Below, piece by piece: positions 7,919 through 17,324 of a DNA stretch of 64,000 nucleotides. The notes beneath the pieces were generated by a model that was not told where the DNA came from, did no database searches, and was given only the letters and a program-made list of their open reading frames with translations. A program made the translations under genes and the position numbers. Positions within the stretch are counted from its first letter, which is position 1, and each line of letters opens with the position of its first letter. Source of the stretch: Desulfobacteraceae bacterium (GTDB taxonomy: Bacteria > Desulfobacterota > Desulfobacteria > Desulfobacterales > Desulfobacteraceae); the NCBI GenBank assembly GCA_016744295.1, contig JADGEQ010000001.1, positions 186,001 to 250,000 on the forward strand. Reading direction: 5' to 3'.

Positions 7919-9304
7919 ATGATCGCATCATCTGATGGTAACTTAAGGGGGAAAAAAAAAATCGGGCTTGCTTCCTGCCTGCTCTTTGGCATGGCAATGT
8001 TATTGCCCATTGCGCCGGTTCCCGTTTACGGGGTAATTACCGGTGTTTCCAAAGGGCATATGGCTCTGGCATATCTGATTGCGATGATTCCCATGTCCTT
8101 TTCTGCCTTAAGTTTCGGTCTTATGGGGGCTGAGTTTCCAAGTGCAGGCTCGTCCTATACGTTCACCGGAAAGTCCATCAGCCCGTACCTGGGATTTGTA
8201 ACCGGATGGGCGATTTTACTGGATTACGGGCTTTTCCCCCTTTTGAACTATATTGTTCTTGCCCTTTTTGCCACCCAGCTTTTTCCGGGCCTGCCTTTTA
8301 ATGTGGTGATCGTAGCCTCCATTATATTGATTTGCATTGTCAACCTGACAGGGATTAAAAGCCTTGCCACGGTCAACAATATTCTGACTATCTTTGGCTT
8401 TCTGATTGCCTTTTATTTTATTTATGCGGCCATTACTGCATTGAACAACGGCGTGGGCACCGGATTTTCCAGTGTCGCTTTAGTCAACTCCGAGACCTTC
8501 AGCTGGGGAACAGTCATTACCGGCGCATCCATCGCCTGTTTTTCATTTATCGGATTTGATGCCATTACTACCTTGTCCGAAGAGGTAAAGAGTCCCAGAA
8601 CAACCCTTCCCATGGCAACGATCATCACCTGTATTTCCATGGCATTGCTTTTTGCTCTGATGGCATTTCTGGCCCAGGGTGTGTTCCCGGATATTTCCAA
8701 GTTCACCGACCCTGATGCAGCATTTCTTGATGTTGCCATGGTTGCCGGAGGCCAGACCTTAAAGAGCGCTGTAATTCTGGCCATGGTCGCAGGCGCCTTA
8801 GCATTTTCCCTGGATATGATGGCCGGTGTCAGCCGCCTGCTATATGGGATGGGCCGGGACGGCGTTCTGCCCAAAAAGGTTTTCGGATATGTGCATCCGA
8901 AAACCAATGTCCCTGTATACAATGTCCTTCTGGTAACGGCATTCTGCCTGGCTGGAACAAATATAGAGTTGGGCGACCTTATTCCGGTCATCAATTTTGG
9001 CGGACTGTTTGCTTTCGTTTGCGTAAATGCTTCTGTTATTTCCCATTTTTACATCCGCAGACAGCGCCGCCAAGGGTTTGTGAACAAAGTTCTGTATCTG
9101 ATCTTCCCCGGCCTTGGTTGCCTTACCTGCCTTGTGCTGTGGTTGGGACTGCCCATGAACGCCAAATTGATCGGTGGCGCCTGGACACTTGCAGGTATCA
9201 TCTACATGGCCGTTTTGACTAAAGGATTTAAAAACTCAATGCCAGAGATGAAAGGGGAGACCGAGGACACGGACGTGGAAGAGATTTCGGTTCCAGTTAC
9301 TTAA
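7919..9304 (+). CDS. APC family amino acid permease
   Basis: A 461-aa inner-membrane carrier with about twelve helices. Family signs include FGMAMLLPIAPVPVYGVITG in helix 1, GAEFPSAGSSYTF in helix 2 and the SFIGFDAITTLSEEVKSPR stretch typical of amino acid-polyamine-organocation permeases. The upstream in-frame ATG overlaps the ribosome site GGAGG, so I take the ATG nine bases after that site as the start. Its position directly behind the GcvPA/GcvPB-like genes suggests that it imports the amino acid they decarboxylate. The substrate is unknown. Confidence 0.9.
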   Translation: MIASSDGNLRGKKKIGLASCLLFGMAMLLPIAPVPVYGVITGVSKGHMALAYLIAMIPMSFSALSFGLMGAEFPSAGSSYTFTGKSISPYLGFVTGWAILLDYGLFPLLNYIVLALFATQLFPGLPFNVVIVASIILICIVNLTGIKSLATVNNILTIFGFLIAFYFIYAAITALNNGVGTGFSSVALVNSETFSWGTVITGASIACFSFIGFDAITTLSEEVKSPRTTLPMATIITCISMALLFALMAFLAQGVFPDISKFTDPDAAFLDVAMVAGGQTLKSAVILAMVAGALAFSLDMMAGVSRLLYGMGRDGVLPKKVFGYVHPKTNVPVYNVLLVTAFCLAGTNIELGDLIPVINFGGLFAFVCVNASVISHFYIRRQRRQGFVNKVLYLIFPGLGCLTCLVLWLGLPMNAKLIGGAWTLAGIIYMAVLTKGFKNSMPEMKGETEDTDVEEISVPVT

Positions 9305-9375
9305 TTCGCCGGGCCCGGCACAGCCAGCCTTGGAAATTGAATAGGTATAATTTTCAAAAATCAGAAGAGACAGTG

Positions 9376-10485
9376 ATGAAAACCATAGGCTTAATAATCA
9401 ATCCTATCGCCGGAATGGGCGGCAGGGTAGGGTTAAAAGGAAGTGACGGGTCCGAAATTCAAAAAGCAGCCCGTGAACTGGGGGCTGTTCCAGAGGCACA
9501 GGAGAAAGCCGGGATCTGTCTGAAGGATATTGATCCTGGAAAAGTGGCTGCCCTTCTGGCAGGGCCGGGTGAGATGGGGGAGGGCTGCGCTGAGTTAGCC
9601 GGTTTTTCCCCCCAGGCTGTTGGTAATATCACACCCGGGGGAACAACTGCAAAAGATACCATTGAGATAGCACGGCAGATGGTCCAGTCCGGCATTGACC
9701 TGCTCTTATTTACCGGAGGAGACGGTACCGCCAGGAATATTTATGACGCAGTCGGGCTTGATGTACCGGTCTTGGGGATTCCGGCGGGTGTGAAAATTCA
9801 TTCAGCGGTATATGCACTGAATCCGAAAAACGCCGGCAAAGCCGTCAACCATTTTTTGTCCGGTAAATCGATACAGACCCGATCCGCCGAAGTCATGGAT
9901 CTTGATGAAGACCTGTTCCGTACTGGCAGCGTCAAGGCCAAGCTATACGGATATATGACCACCCCCGAAGCTGGAGCTTACATCCAGAATGTGAAATCCG
10001 GCGGGTATTCGGAAAAGGAAGCAATTCTGGGCATGGCGGCCGAGGTTACTGAAAATATGGACAAAGATACAACCTATATCATCGGTCCTGGAACCACCAC
10101 AAGAAGCACCATGGAACGGATGGAGTTGAAAAACACCCTGATCGGCGTGGATGTGATTCGTAACGGGAAGGTGGTTGCCAATGACGTCAACGAAAACCAA
10201 TTGTACGATTTGGTCAAAAACGCAAAGGCAAAAATCATTGTCACCGTCATCGGCGGCCAGGGCCACATATTCGGTCGAGGCAACCAGCAGATCAGCCCGC
10301 GTATCATCCGGAAAATCGGTAAGGAAAATATCATTGTGGTTGCTACCAAAGAGAAGCTGATCAGCCTGAGAAATGCGCCGTTGATAGTGGATACAAGCGA
10401 TCCGGATTTGGATAAGATGCTTTCTGGCTATATCAGGGTTGTAACCGGCTTTGAAGATTATGTGCCCTGCAAGGTGAGTGCATAA
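9376..10485 (+). CDS. ATP-NAD kinase family protein, AcoX-like
   Basis: A 369-aa member of the ATP-NAD kinase/AcoX group. The N-terminus KTIGLIINPIAGMGGRVGLK and the nucleotide signature DLLLFTGGDGTARNIYDAVG, followed by VLGIPAGVKIHSAVYALNP, are classic. AcoX proteins accompany acetoin dehydrogenase loci and their reaction is not settled; true NAD kinases of this branch make NADP. Here it lies 71 bp behind the permease gene. An in-frame ATG 39 bases upstream exists, but the chosen ATG has the GAAGAGA ribosome site and gives the conserved N-terminus. It may supply or modify cofactor for the island, which is inference. Confidence 0.85.
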   Translation: MKTIGLIINPIAGMGGRVGLKGSDGSEIQKAARELGAVPEAQEKAGICLKDIDPGKVAALLAGPGEMGEGCAELAGFSPQAVGNITPGGTTAKDTIEIARQMVQSGIDLLLFTGGDGTARNIYDAVGLDVPVLGIPAGVKIHSAVYALNPKNAGKAVNHFLSGKSIQTRSAEVMDLDEDLFRTGSVKAKLYGYMTTPEAGAYIQNVKSGGYSEKEAILGMAAEVTENMDKDTTYIIGPGTTTRSTMERMELKNTLIGVDVIRNGKVVANDVNENQLYDLVKNAKAKIIVTVIGGQGHIFGRGNQQISPRIIRKIGKENIIVVATKEKLISLRNAPLIVDTSDPDLDKMLSGYIRVVTGFEDYVPCKVSA

Positions 10486-10547
10486 CAATAGTACATATAA
10501 GTTTAAACATTTAAGTAGTAATTTAAATTTATCATTAAGAGGAATAT

Positions 10548-10690
10548 ATGTTTTTTTCATTGAAAGGTAAAACGCTATTGTCACCGGGGCTAAGCAGGGG
10601 TCGGCCTGGCCATTGTCGAGCGGTTTATTGCTGCAGGCGCAAAAGTAATGATGGCGGATACACAGCAGGTATCGGCAGGAAAGGCCTTAT
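10548..10690 (+). pseudogene. frameshifted SDR relic (N-terminal fragment)
   Basis: The ATG after AAGAGGA opens MFFSLKGKT in one frame. The typical SDR continuation AIVTGAKQG is in a second frame and GLAIVERFIAAGAKVMMADT in a third. Two frameshifts therefore interrupt the Rossmann-fold start of a short-chain dehydrogenase, and nothing recognisable as the catalytic half follows before the MFS gene. This explains most of the 390-base gap between the AcoX-like and MFS genes. The rest of the gap shows no intact gene. Confidence 0.75.
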
Positions 10691-10875
10691 GAAATGGATC
10701 GATTAAAATGAAGAGCAATATCGGGGACACATTGACCGAGATGCATTTAAAAGCAGTGGCAGTCCGGGTCAGAACCCGAATAAAAAAGATAGGTGCCGCA
10801 CATATTACCATGGCGAGAACCAGATCAAAATTTATCGGAGGCCCAAGAGCCTTATACCAAAATTAAGGATTTTTT

Positions 10876-12093
10876 ATGAAAGCCGAAGCGGAAAAACATA
10901 AGGCGCCATCGGGATCTCAGTATTTAAAATGGTTGATTCTAATCCTGACCGTTTTTAGTTATTTAATGGGATTTATCGTTCGTTTCGCCTGGCCGCCTTT
11001 GATCACGGTGGCTGTCCCCGACCTGAAAATTGATATGACTCAGGCCGGGCTTTTTATGAGCGCGTTTTATATTGGATATGTACTCACCCACATACCGGCA
11101 GGGTTGCTGGCCGACAGGTTCGGAGTCCGATACCTTCTTGCCGGAGCTCTCATGGTGGAAGGGGTTTCGACTCTGGGCATGGGGTATGTCGCCTCTTTTA
11201 TTCCTGGTTTTTTACTGCGCATAGTAACAGGGCTTGGTGCGGGAATGGTTTATTCTGCTTGCGTAAAGTCCGTCACCACCTGGTTTTCAGACAAGGAAAG
11301 GGGGATGGCGTTTGGATTTCTCATGGTTTCCCCCACACTGGGCGTACTGGTTGCAAATATTGTGGTGCCGATGGTCTTGCGGTTTTTCCAATGGCGTACG
11401 GTATTTACAATTGTTGGAGTCTGGGCCATTGCGCTCTCGGTGGTTTTATTTCTAATGATGAAGGACACCGGGGAGAGAGCCCAGGGAAAAAGCTTTATGG
11501 AAGGCTTACGATTTGTTGTCCGCAATAAAAATATCCTCAAAATGTCTGGTGCAGGTTTTTGTCTAATGTGGATACAAATCAGTTTCATCAGCTGGGGAAA
11601 TGCAGCGCTTAAAAATGCGGGATTTTCTCTTGAAAATGCTGGGGCCGCAATGACGCTCTTAGGAATCGGCGGGTTGTTCGGACCGCTGGTGTCAGGATAT
11701 TTATCAGACCGTTCCGGGAACAAAAAATGGTTGGTAATTACGGGATTCTTCTGCCTGATCCCCCTGATTTTGCTCTTTGGCTTTGCCGGCACCTCATTTG
11801 GGGCCAAGGCCGTGATGGCCTGTGCACTGGGGTTTGTTTTCGGGTACTTGAATACGTTCCTGCCACTGATGGTCGCTGAGTATTCGGGGCCTCAATGGGC
11901 CGCTTCCGCAGGAGGTGTATCCGGCTGTATCTTTCAGATAGGTGCCATCATAGGTCCTGTATTCTTGGGATTGTCCATCGATATCACCGGGAAGTATCAG
12001 GTAATATGGTGGCTGCTTGCCGCAGGGCCGTTGGCGGGTCTTTTGTTCCTGCTTTCACTCAAGGCGCCCAAAACGGTACCCAACATGGCATGA
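10876..12093 (+). CDS. MFS transporter
   Basis: A 405-aa major facilitator superfamily carrier with about twelve helices. Motif A is visible between helices 2 and 3 (GLLADRFGVRYLLAGALM) and a degenerate copy, GYLSDRSGNKKW, lies in the second half. The first helix carries FIVRFAWPPLITVAVPDL. The overall look matches carriers of organic anions or drugs, but no substrate motif is diagnostic. It closes the TetR-controlled island on the plus strand. It could import a co-substrate or export a product of the PLP decarboxylase pathway. A complex hairpin follows after about 100 bp. Confidence 0.88.
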   Translation: MKAEAEKHKAPSGSQYLKWLILILTVFSYLMGFIVRFAWPPLITVAVPDLKIDMTQAGLFMSAFYIGYVLTHIPAGLLADRFGVRYLLAGALMVEGVSTLGMGYVASFIPGFLLRIVTGLGAGMVYSACVKSVTTWFSDKERGMAFGFLMVSPTLGVLVANIVVPMVLRFFQWRTVFTIVGVWAIALSVVLFLMMKDTGERAQGKSFMEGLRFVVRNKNILKMSGAGFCLMWIQISFISWGNAALKNAGFSLENAGAAMTLLGIGGLFGPLVSGYLSDRSGNKKWLVITGFFCLIPLILLFGFAGTSFGAKAVMACALGFVFGYLNTFLPLMVAEYSGPQWAASAGGVSGCIFQIGAIIGPVFLGLSIDITGKYQVIWWLLAAGPLAGLLFLLSLKAPKTVPNMA

Positions 12094-12556
12094 AAATAAG
12101 AAAGAAATGAATGGTACTGGGATCACATGCTTGAAGAGTCAGCGAAATGAGCTGATTCCGAAAGCATATCAATATTGTGACATAATCTGTTTCACCCCGT
12201 TGGTGATAGTTTTTTTTGGTCAAAAAAATTCTATCGGCTTGATTCATCAAGCTCAACGGGTTTTTTTTTTTGACGGTGGATTAGGGAAGGGGCGCAGCAA
12301 TTCTCGTTACCCGATACTTATTGCACCAACCTCTGAAAAACTTAATCTGAACATTATTGGTGAACCTCCTAACCGGCCGGGAAAGATTGCAGCGTATTGA
12401 TTGAACAAATTTCTACAGGTTCTAAATTGCCCTGGGCTAGAAGCCGTGAACTTCGGTCTAGTAGGTCCTCAAACAGCACATCTCGCTTACGGTTCCACTG
12501 CATTAAGAGCCTGTACGCAATTGCAATCAATTATTGAGGTCGGTCGTCAATAATTG
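12094..12556. other. intergenic region between MFS gene and Fe-S oxidoreductase gene
   Basis: It holds the branched hairpin listed separately and, on the minus strand at 12369-12530, an open frame of 53 codons (TTG start; includes IAIAYRLLMQWN). That frame has no ribosome site I trust and no family I recognise; it might be the remnant of a mobile element. A 10-bp inverted repeat (CAATTATTGA/TCAATAATTG, 12528-12556) touches the end of the minus-strand oxidoreductase gene and may help terminate it. Confidence 0.45.
12196..12271 (+). terminator. branched (three-way) hairpin with T tract after the MFS gene
   Basis: An outer stem CCCGTTG/CAACGGG (12196-12202 with 12254-12260) encloses two inner hairpins. 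The first is GATAG...CTATC extended by T8/A7 pairing; the second is GCTTGA-TTCA-TCAAGC. The outer stem is followed directly by at least ten T. It reads as an intrinsic terminator of the plus-strand island, unusually elaborate for that job. Confidence 0.65.
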
Positions 12557-13753
12557 CTATGTATGATTATCCGCAACAGCCTGATGATGATAAAAAAATC
12601 TCTTTCGTTCACGATATGCCGGCAGGCAATCACAAAAAACCTCATTCAGCAGGTGAATGGTTTCACCATCATCCTGGGCAGAGTGTTTTTCTTTGATCCC
12701 CATTGATTCTGCGACATATTCCGTGAGATCAACAATTTTCAAACCCGAACCATTGCTGCCTTCAATCAAATTTTGAAGGCAGCCTGCACAATTGGTGATC
12801 AAGGTATCGCAGCCAAGCTCTTTTGCATAGGCATGCCGCTGGTTAGCCATTTCGATTGAATCAAAGGGAAAATTAACCCTGACACCTCCACCTAATCCGC
12901 AACATGCCGAACCTTTTGTGGTGGAGTTCATCAGTATCGTTCCAGGAATACTTTTTAAGATATCCCTTGGTTCCTGGTGGATGCCCATTCCCCTGGTAAG
13001 ATGGCATGGGTCATGGTAAAATACCGTTGACTCCAGCCTTCCCAGTTTAATCGATCTTTCATCAATAAGTTTTTTAAGGTATTGGGATGCCTGAAGAATT
13101 TCAAAATCCATATCCTTTATGAATTGTGGATACAGGACTTTAAACGCCATAAAACATCCAGGGCAGGTGGTGACAATTGTTTTCACACCTCGTTTCCTGG
13201 CTTCTTCAATAATGGTTACACCCTTTTTCATTGCAGGTTCACGGTTGCCCGTACCGGCGGCTACAGCACCACAGCAGGAATCAATCCCACTCATAACTGT
13301 GTAATCAACACCTGCCTGTTCAAGCACATTTACCATTGCCTTTGACATTCTCGGGAAAATGATAGTTCCTGCACAGCCCGGAAAAAAAAGCACCTCCCCA
13401 TTCCACCCTTCCCTTTTAAATGTATAAATTTTCCTGTGCTCACTGAATTTCCGATAGAAATTATTGTCTGAAAATGGGTCCGCCGTTGTCTGGCCAGCAG
13501 TGATGCCATTCATTGTTGTCATCTTCTGCCGTGATGCGGTGATAAGGTTTTTTATACTCAGACCTTCAGGACATTCCTCCGTGCAAAGATTACATGTCAG
13601 GCATCGTTTAATATCGAAACAGGGTTTTTCACAGACGCCTTCTAAAAAATCACACAGATCATCAATTAGTGAGATATCATCATAACGAGGACAAACATCG
13701 ATACAGAGACCACATTTTGAACACGTTTCCATATAGGTGTTTCCAATTCCCAT
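12557..13753 (-). CDS. (Fe-S)-binding oxidoreductase subunit, GlpC/HdrD-like
   Basis: A 398-aa soluble redox protein. Two [4Fe-4S] ferredoxin motifs are present (CSKCGLCIDVCP near residue 11 and CLTCNLCTEECP near residue 51). Two cysteine-rich CCG domains follow: FFPGCAG with DSCCGAVAAG and TCPGCF, then HDPCHLTRG with GSACCGLGGG and NCAGC. This layout is that of GlpC, GlcF, LutA and HdrD-type subunits, which move electrons between a flavoprotein and quinone, thiol or another Fe-S partner. No flavoprotein gene is next to it. It is single and convergent with the MFS gene. It may couple to the upstream island, but that is only position. Confidence 0.88.
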   Translation of the reverse strand: MGIGNTYMETCSKCGLCIDVCPRYDDISLIDDLCDFLEGVCEKPCFDIKRCLTCNLCTEECPEGLSIKNLITASRQKMTTMNGITAGQTTADPFSDNNFYRKFSEHRKIYTFKREGWNGEVLFFPGCAGTIIFPRMSKAMVNVLEQAGVDYTVMSGIDSCCGAVAAGTGNREPAMKKGVTIIEEARKRGVKTIVTTCPGCFMAFKVLYPQFIKDMDFEILQASQYLKKLIDERSIKLGRLESTVFYHDPCHLTRGMGIHQEPRDILKSIPGTILMNSTTKGSACCGLGGGVRVNFPFDSIEMANQRHAYAKELGCDTLITNCAGCLQNLIEGSNGSGLKIVDLTEYVAESMGIKEKHSAQDDGETIHLLNEVFCDCLPAYRERKRFFYHHQAVADNHT

Positions 13754-13911
13754 TGAATTATCTCCCTCTTTAAATTAGACTGACCACCGTATCAAAACAA
13801 TCTCTCCTATTCTGCGAAGGCTGCTGTGGCGCAATGCTAACCATACTCCTATGGAAGTCAAGATTCAAGGCTGAGAATCCATTACAAAGCAACTTTTTTA
13901 AGGAGCCTTAA

Positions 13912-14061
13912 TTGAGTGAGCAATTTTTCTATAATGAAACGCCTGAAACCATTGAAGATGATAAATGTGTTCATCTCTCCATGGAATGTAGGGTGGATAA
14001 ATGTTGGTGCAGGATTTCACAGGAACCTGATAAAATCCTATGCTGTGGGAAAATAAAATGA
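13912..14061 (+). CDS. putative 49-aa cysteine-rich small protein
   Basis: A short frame opening with TTG, eight bases after AAGGAG. The 49 residues contain six cysteines (positions 19, 26, 31, 33, 44, 45), with CWC and CCGK arrangements. The acidic N-terminus is ETPETIEDD. This cysteine spacing looks like a small metal- or cluster-binding protein. I do not recognise the family. It lies divergent from the Fe-S oxidoreductase and just before the unknown 240-aa gene. Codon use looks ordinary. A non-ATG start and small size keep confidence modest. Confidence 0.45.
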   Translation: MSEQFFYNETPETIEDDKCVHLSMECRVDKCWCRISQEPDKILCCGKIK

Positions 14062-14113
14062 TAAAAAAAGAGCCAAGAAACAATAAGCTGGGATAATTCC
14101 CAAGGGATAAAAA

Positions 14114-14836
14114 ATGTACATTAAATACACATATTGGATAGAAGAGACACCCTTCAACAAAATCGAAACACAGTTAAGAAATCAAAATAATCACTTGACT
14201 GGGGCAAAAAAAGCAGTCTGCATGCCCCTATCTCCCAAAATTGACTATGGATTTGTCCATCCGGATGCATGGGCAAATTTCAGCCTGTGCCGGCGCCAAT
14301 TGTCCTGGTATTCCGCCTCTAAATTTGCCGGGAAATATCTCCTGATCAGCAACACCCCCCTGGTGGAATCCGGTATTGAACTGGTACCGGAAACCATTAT
14401 AGAAAAAATAAAATTCAAACCAGAAAATCTGCCTGGGAAAAATCAGGAAAGAATACAAAAACTTTATGAAAACCGGACATTTCAGGAACGATGTCCTTCG
14501 GAATTTCTTGATATCGACACCATGGACAGCAACATACAGGAGCGCTGGTTAAAGGTAATGGGCATTCGGGGAATCAGTTATACCGAGTTGTTTAAAGAAC
14601 AGTGCGCCAACCATGCCAATTTCATCCAGCCTGAATATTATATAAAAACCGAAGGCCGAATTGTGCCCTATTCCATCGGAAAAACCAACAAAATCTGTTC
14701 TGCCTGTCTTCAATTTTTCAATATTATCGGGACAGAATTTACAACCAAATATGTGGTGCCCTGCCCGGGTGCGACTCTATTTGCAGGCATGTCGGTGAAC
14801 AAATATTATCGGGTTCAGTCCGGTCCTGGCGATTAG
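14114..14836 (+). CDS. hypothetical protein
   Basis: A 240-aa soluble protein that I do not recognise. It has no signal peptide or membrane segment. Six or seven cysteines are present, including a CSAC pair near residue 195 (KICSACLQFFNIIG) and VVPCPGATLFAGM close to the end, which could bind a metal or cluster. It follows the possible 49-aa Cys-rich protein by about 50 bp on the same strand, so the two may be co-expressed. The frame is long and uninterrupted with codon use like its neighbours, so the gene is likely real. Confidence 0.65.
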   Translation: MYIKYTYWIEETPFNKIETQLRNQNNHLTGAKKAVCMPLSPKIDYGFVHPDAWANFSLCRRQLSWYSASKFAGKYLLISNTPLVESGIELVPETIIEKIKFKPENLPGKNQERIQKLYENRTFQERCPSEFLDIDTMDSNIQERWLKVMGIRGISYTELFKEQCANHANFIQPEYYIKTEGRIVPYSIGKTNKICSACLQFFNIIGTEFTTKYVVPCPGATLFAGMSVNKYYRVQSGPGD

Positions 14837-15391
14837 CCTCAAAGGACATGCTCCCTTTTATCTTTACACCAATATAGCGATCACATTTTAGCTGATTCCG
14901 ACAAAGGTTTTCCCAGGATTTTTAAATCGAATCCAGACCCCCTATCTTCTGGCCAAGGGGGATTTTAATTAACCTATAAAAAGTCAACCAATTGTTAAGT
15001 TTATAAAATTTGCTCGGATCATATGGAGAAGATTTTTTGGCGGGTGCCTGTGATAAATGATGATATCCAGGCATTGGCAGGGTGAAGGGACAAAGCGGCG
15101 TTAAATGATCGAATCACCCGGACGGTATAGTGGTCAATTCCGCTTCCCTTCCGCTCAGGACGAGGGGAAGGGTTTTAGCGGCGTTCCTTGACGGTGCCGG
15201 GTAAAGTGACAACCATTGGAGATAAAACCTCCTGGGTTTAAAAACCCTAGGTGTTATTTTTTTTACGAAAAACATATTTAAATTTTTGCAGAAGGCCTTT
15301 TCAGGTATAGAAAGGTTTAACCCACCGAGAATTGCTTCAAGGGGCAGCAGTTTTTTTAGTTGCCCATGCTAGGGGTTAAACCCTTCTGTGA
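14837..15391. other. long intergenic region before amtB
   Basis: About 555 bases without a convincing gene. Near 15222-15262 an imperfect hairpin (CCTGGGTTT/AAACCCTAGG) precedes eight T. Near 15340-15365 GGGCAGC and GTTGCCC flank a T-rich loop. On the minus strand the GGGCA hairpin lies after the amtB stop codon and may be its terminator. No riboswitch or RNA gene could be recognised. Confidence 0.45.
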
Positions 15392-16795
15392 TTAAACTTC
15401 TATGGTTAGGGTTTTTGTAGCATAGGAAGGAGCCTCTGAAAGATCATCGGAACCGCCGGTATACCCCATACTGGAATGGTTAATAGTGGTAAAATCAGGA
15501 TAGGCATTTCCCCCGTGTTCCGTGGCGTCAAGCCCCTCCAATTCTTCTTCCGTGGAAACCCTCAACCCAACGGTCATATCAATGAGTTTGAATATGACAT
15601 AGGCCGCAGCAAAGGTCCAGGCAAAGCAAGCCAGTATCCCCACCACCTGAACACTGAGTATTTTAAGGGTAACACCGCCTATATTAAAAAGACCGGCTCC
15701 CAGGGTTCCCCAGGCACCGCAGACACCATGGACTGAAATCGCACCCACGGGATCATCAATTCTGATCTTATCAAAAAAGAGAACAGAAAAAACAACCAGA
15801 ACACCAGCCACGGATCCAATAATAATGGCGCTTGAGGGCATCACGTTGGCACAGCCGGCCGTAATACCCACAAGCCCTGCCAGTGCACCGTTAAGACTCA
15901 TACCCACCTCGGGTTTTCCAAACTTAAACCAGGAAACAAACATGGCAACGATGGCACCTGCCGCGGCAGCCAGGTTGGTGTTAACAAAGATCATGGCAAT
16001 ATCTTTATTGGCGGCGGTTGTGGATCCAGGGTTAAAACCGAACCATCCCACCCACAGGATAAAAACACCCAGGGCTGCCAGGGGAATATTATGGCCGAGG
16101 ATGGGTCTAACAGCACCGGTTGCCGTATATTTTCCCAGACGAGGCCCGAGAACCATGGCACCGGCAAGGGCTGCCCAGCCCCCCACCGAATGAACCACCG
16201 TAGACCCTGCAAAATCGATAAAGCCAAGACCCTCCAGCCATCCGGACCCGTTAAACAGACTTCCCCATGCCCAGGATCCAAAAATCGGATAGATCAGCCC
16301 CGTGATACAGGCCGAATATAAAAGATACCCAACAAACTTGGTTCTCTCGGCCATGGCACCGGAAACAATGGTGGCGGCGGTGGCAGCAAATACAACCTGG
16401 AACATCCAGAATGCCAGAACCCATGGATCGCCGCCGACTTCAAAATCGCTTAGAAAAAAACCGGTGGTACCGAAAAACCCGGTTTTTGAGACACCAAACA
16501 TGAGACCAAAACCAAAGGCCCAGTACATAATGGATCCCATTGAGAAATCAATGAGATTTTTCATCATTATATTAATGGCATTTTTCGCCCGGGTAAACCC
16601 GGCTTCCACCATGGCAAAACCTGCCTGCATGAAAAAAACCAAAACCGCACAAACCAGAGTCCAGACATAATCGGCATGGGACTGAACCAGGGCAATGGCC
16701 GCATGATTACGAATGGCTGTGGGGGTCTCATCGCCGGCAAAGGCTGTCGACAAAGAACAAACAAGCAAAGTAACTAGTGTTGCGAAGTATTTCAT
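15392..16795 (-). CDS. amtB: ammonium transporter
   Basis: A 467-aa Amt/Mep/Rh channel. A Sec signal peptide (first 20 residues, MKYFATLVTLLVCSLSTAFA) is followed by about eleven helices. Pore landmarks are FMQAGFAMVEAGFTRAKNA, the first pore histidine in FAGSTVVHSVGGWAALAGA and the second in ISVHGVCGAWGTLGAG. It conducts ammonia/ammonium under nitrogen limitation and is closed by its GlnK partner. The glnK gene lies 26 bp upstream on the same strand, the usual order, and a sigma-54 promoter precedes glnK. Confidence 0.96.
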   Translation of the reverse strand: MKYFATLVTLLVCSLSTAFAGDETPTAIRNHAAIALVQSHADYVWTLVCAVLVFFMQAGFAMVEAGFTRAKNAINIMMKNLIDFSMGSIMYWAFGFGLMFGVSKTGFFGTTGFFLSDFEVGGDPWVLAFWMFQVVFAATAATIVSGAMAERTKFVGYLLYSACITGLIYPIFGSWAWGSLFNGSGWLEGLGFIDFAGSTVVHSVGGWAALAGAMVLGPRLGKYTATGAVRPILGHNIPLAALGVFILWVGWFGFNPGSTTAANKDIAMIFVNTNLAAAAGAIVAMFVSWFKFGKPEVGMSLNGALAGLVGITAGCANVMPSSAIIIGSVAGVLVVFSVLFFDKIRIDDPVGAISVHGVCGAWGTLGAGLFNIGGVTLKILSVQVVGILACFAWTFAAAYVIFKLIDMTVGLRVSTEEELEGLDATEHGGNAYPDFTTINHSSMGYTGGSDDLSEAPSYATKTLTIEV

Positions 16796-16821
16796 TTGGA
16801 AGATCTCCTTTTTTTATTATA

Positions 16822-17193
<372 letters not shown>

Positions 17194-17224
17194 TTATTTT
17201 TCCATTTGATTCACATGGGAATAT

Positions 17225-17240
17225 AGCAAGAGAGGTGCCA
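17225..17240 (-). promoter_or_regulatory. sigma-54 promoter of glnK-amtB
   Basis: On the minus strand the sequence reads TGGCAC-CTCTC-TTGCT, an almost perfect -24/-12 element with correct GG-to-GC spacing. It lies 65 bases before the glnK ATG. This fits nitrogen-limitation control through an NtrC-type activator. No gene is present in the rest of the 17161-17536 interval. Confidence 0.8.
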
Positions 17241-17324
17241 AAGACCTTTTTTTTAAAAAAAACGAGATAAGATATTGAAACAAAAGAAGATTTTTATAGA
17301 TCGTCCAATTTCAAGGATTGCAGT

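Noticed and set aside
8422..8994. Long minus-strand ORF (190 aa) inside the APC permease gene
   Set aside because: Complement shadow of a well-supported membrane protein gene with no ribosome site or domain.
12369..12530. 53-codon minus-strand frame in the gap after the MFS gene, possibly transposase-like
   Set aside because: No trusted start signal and no recognisable motif; only mentioned in the gap description.
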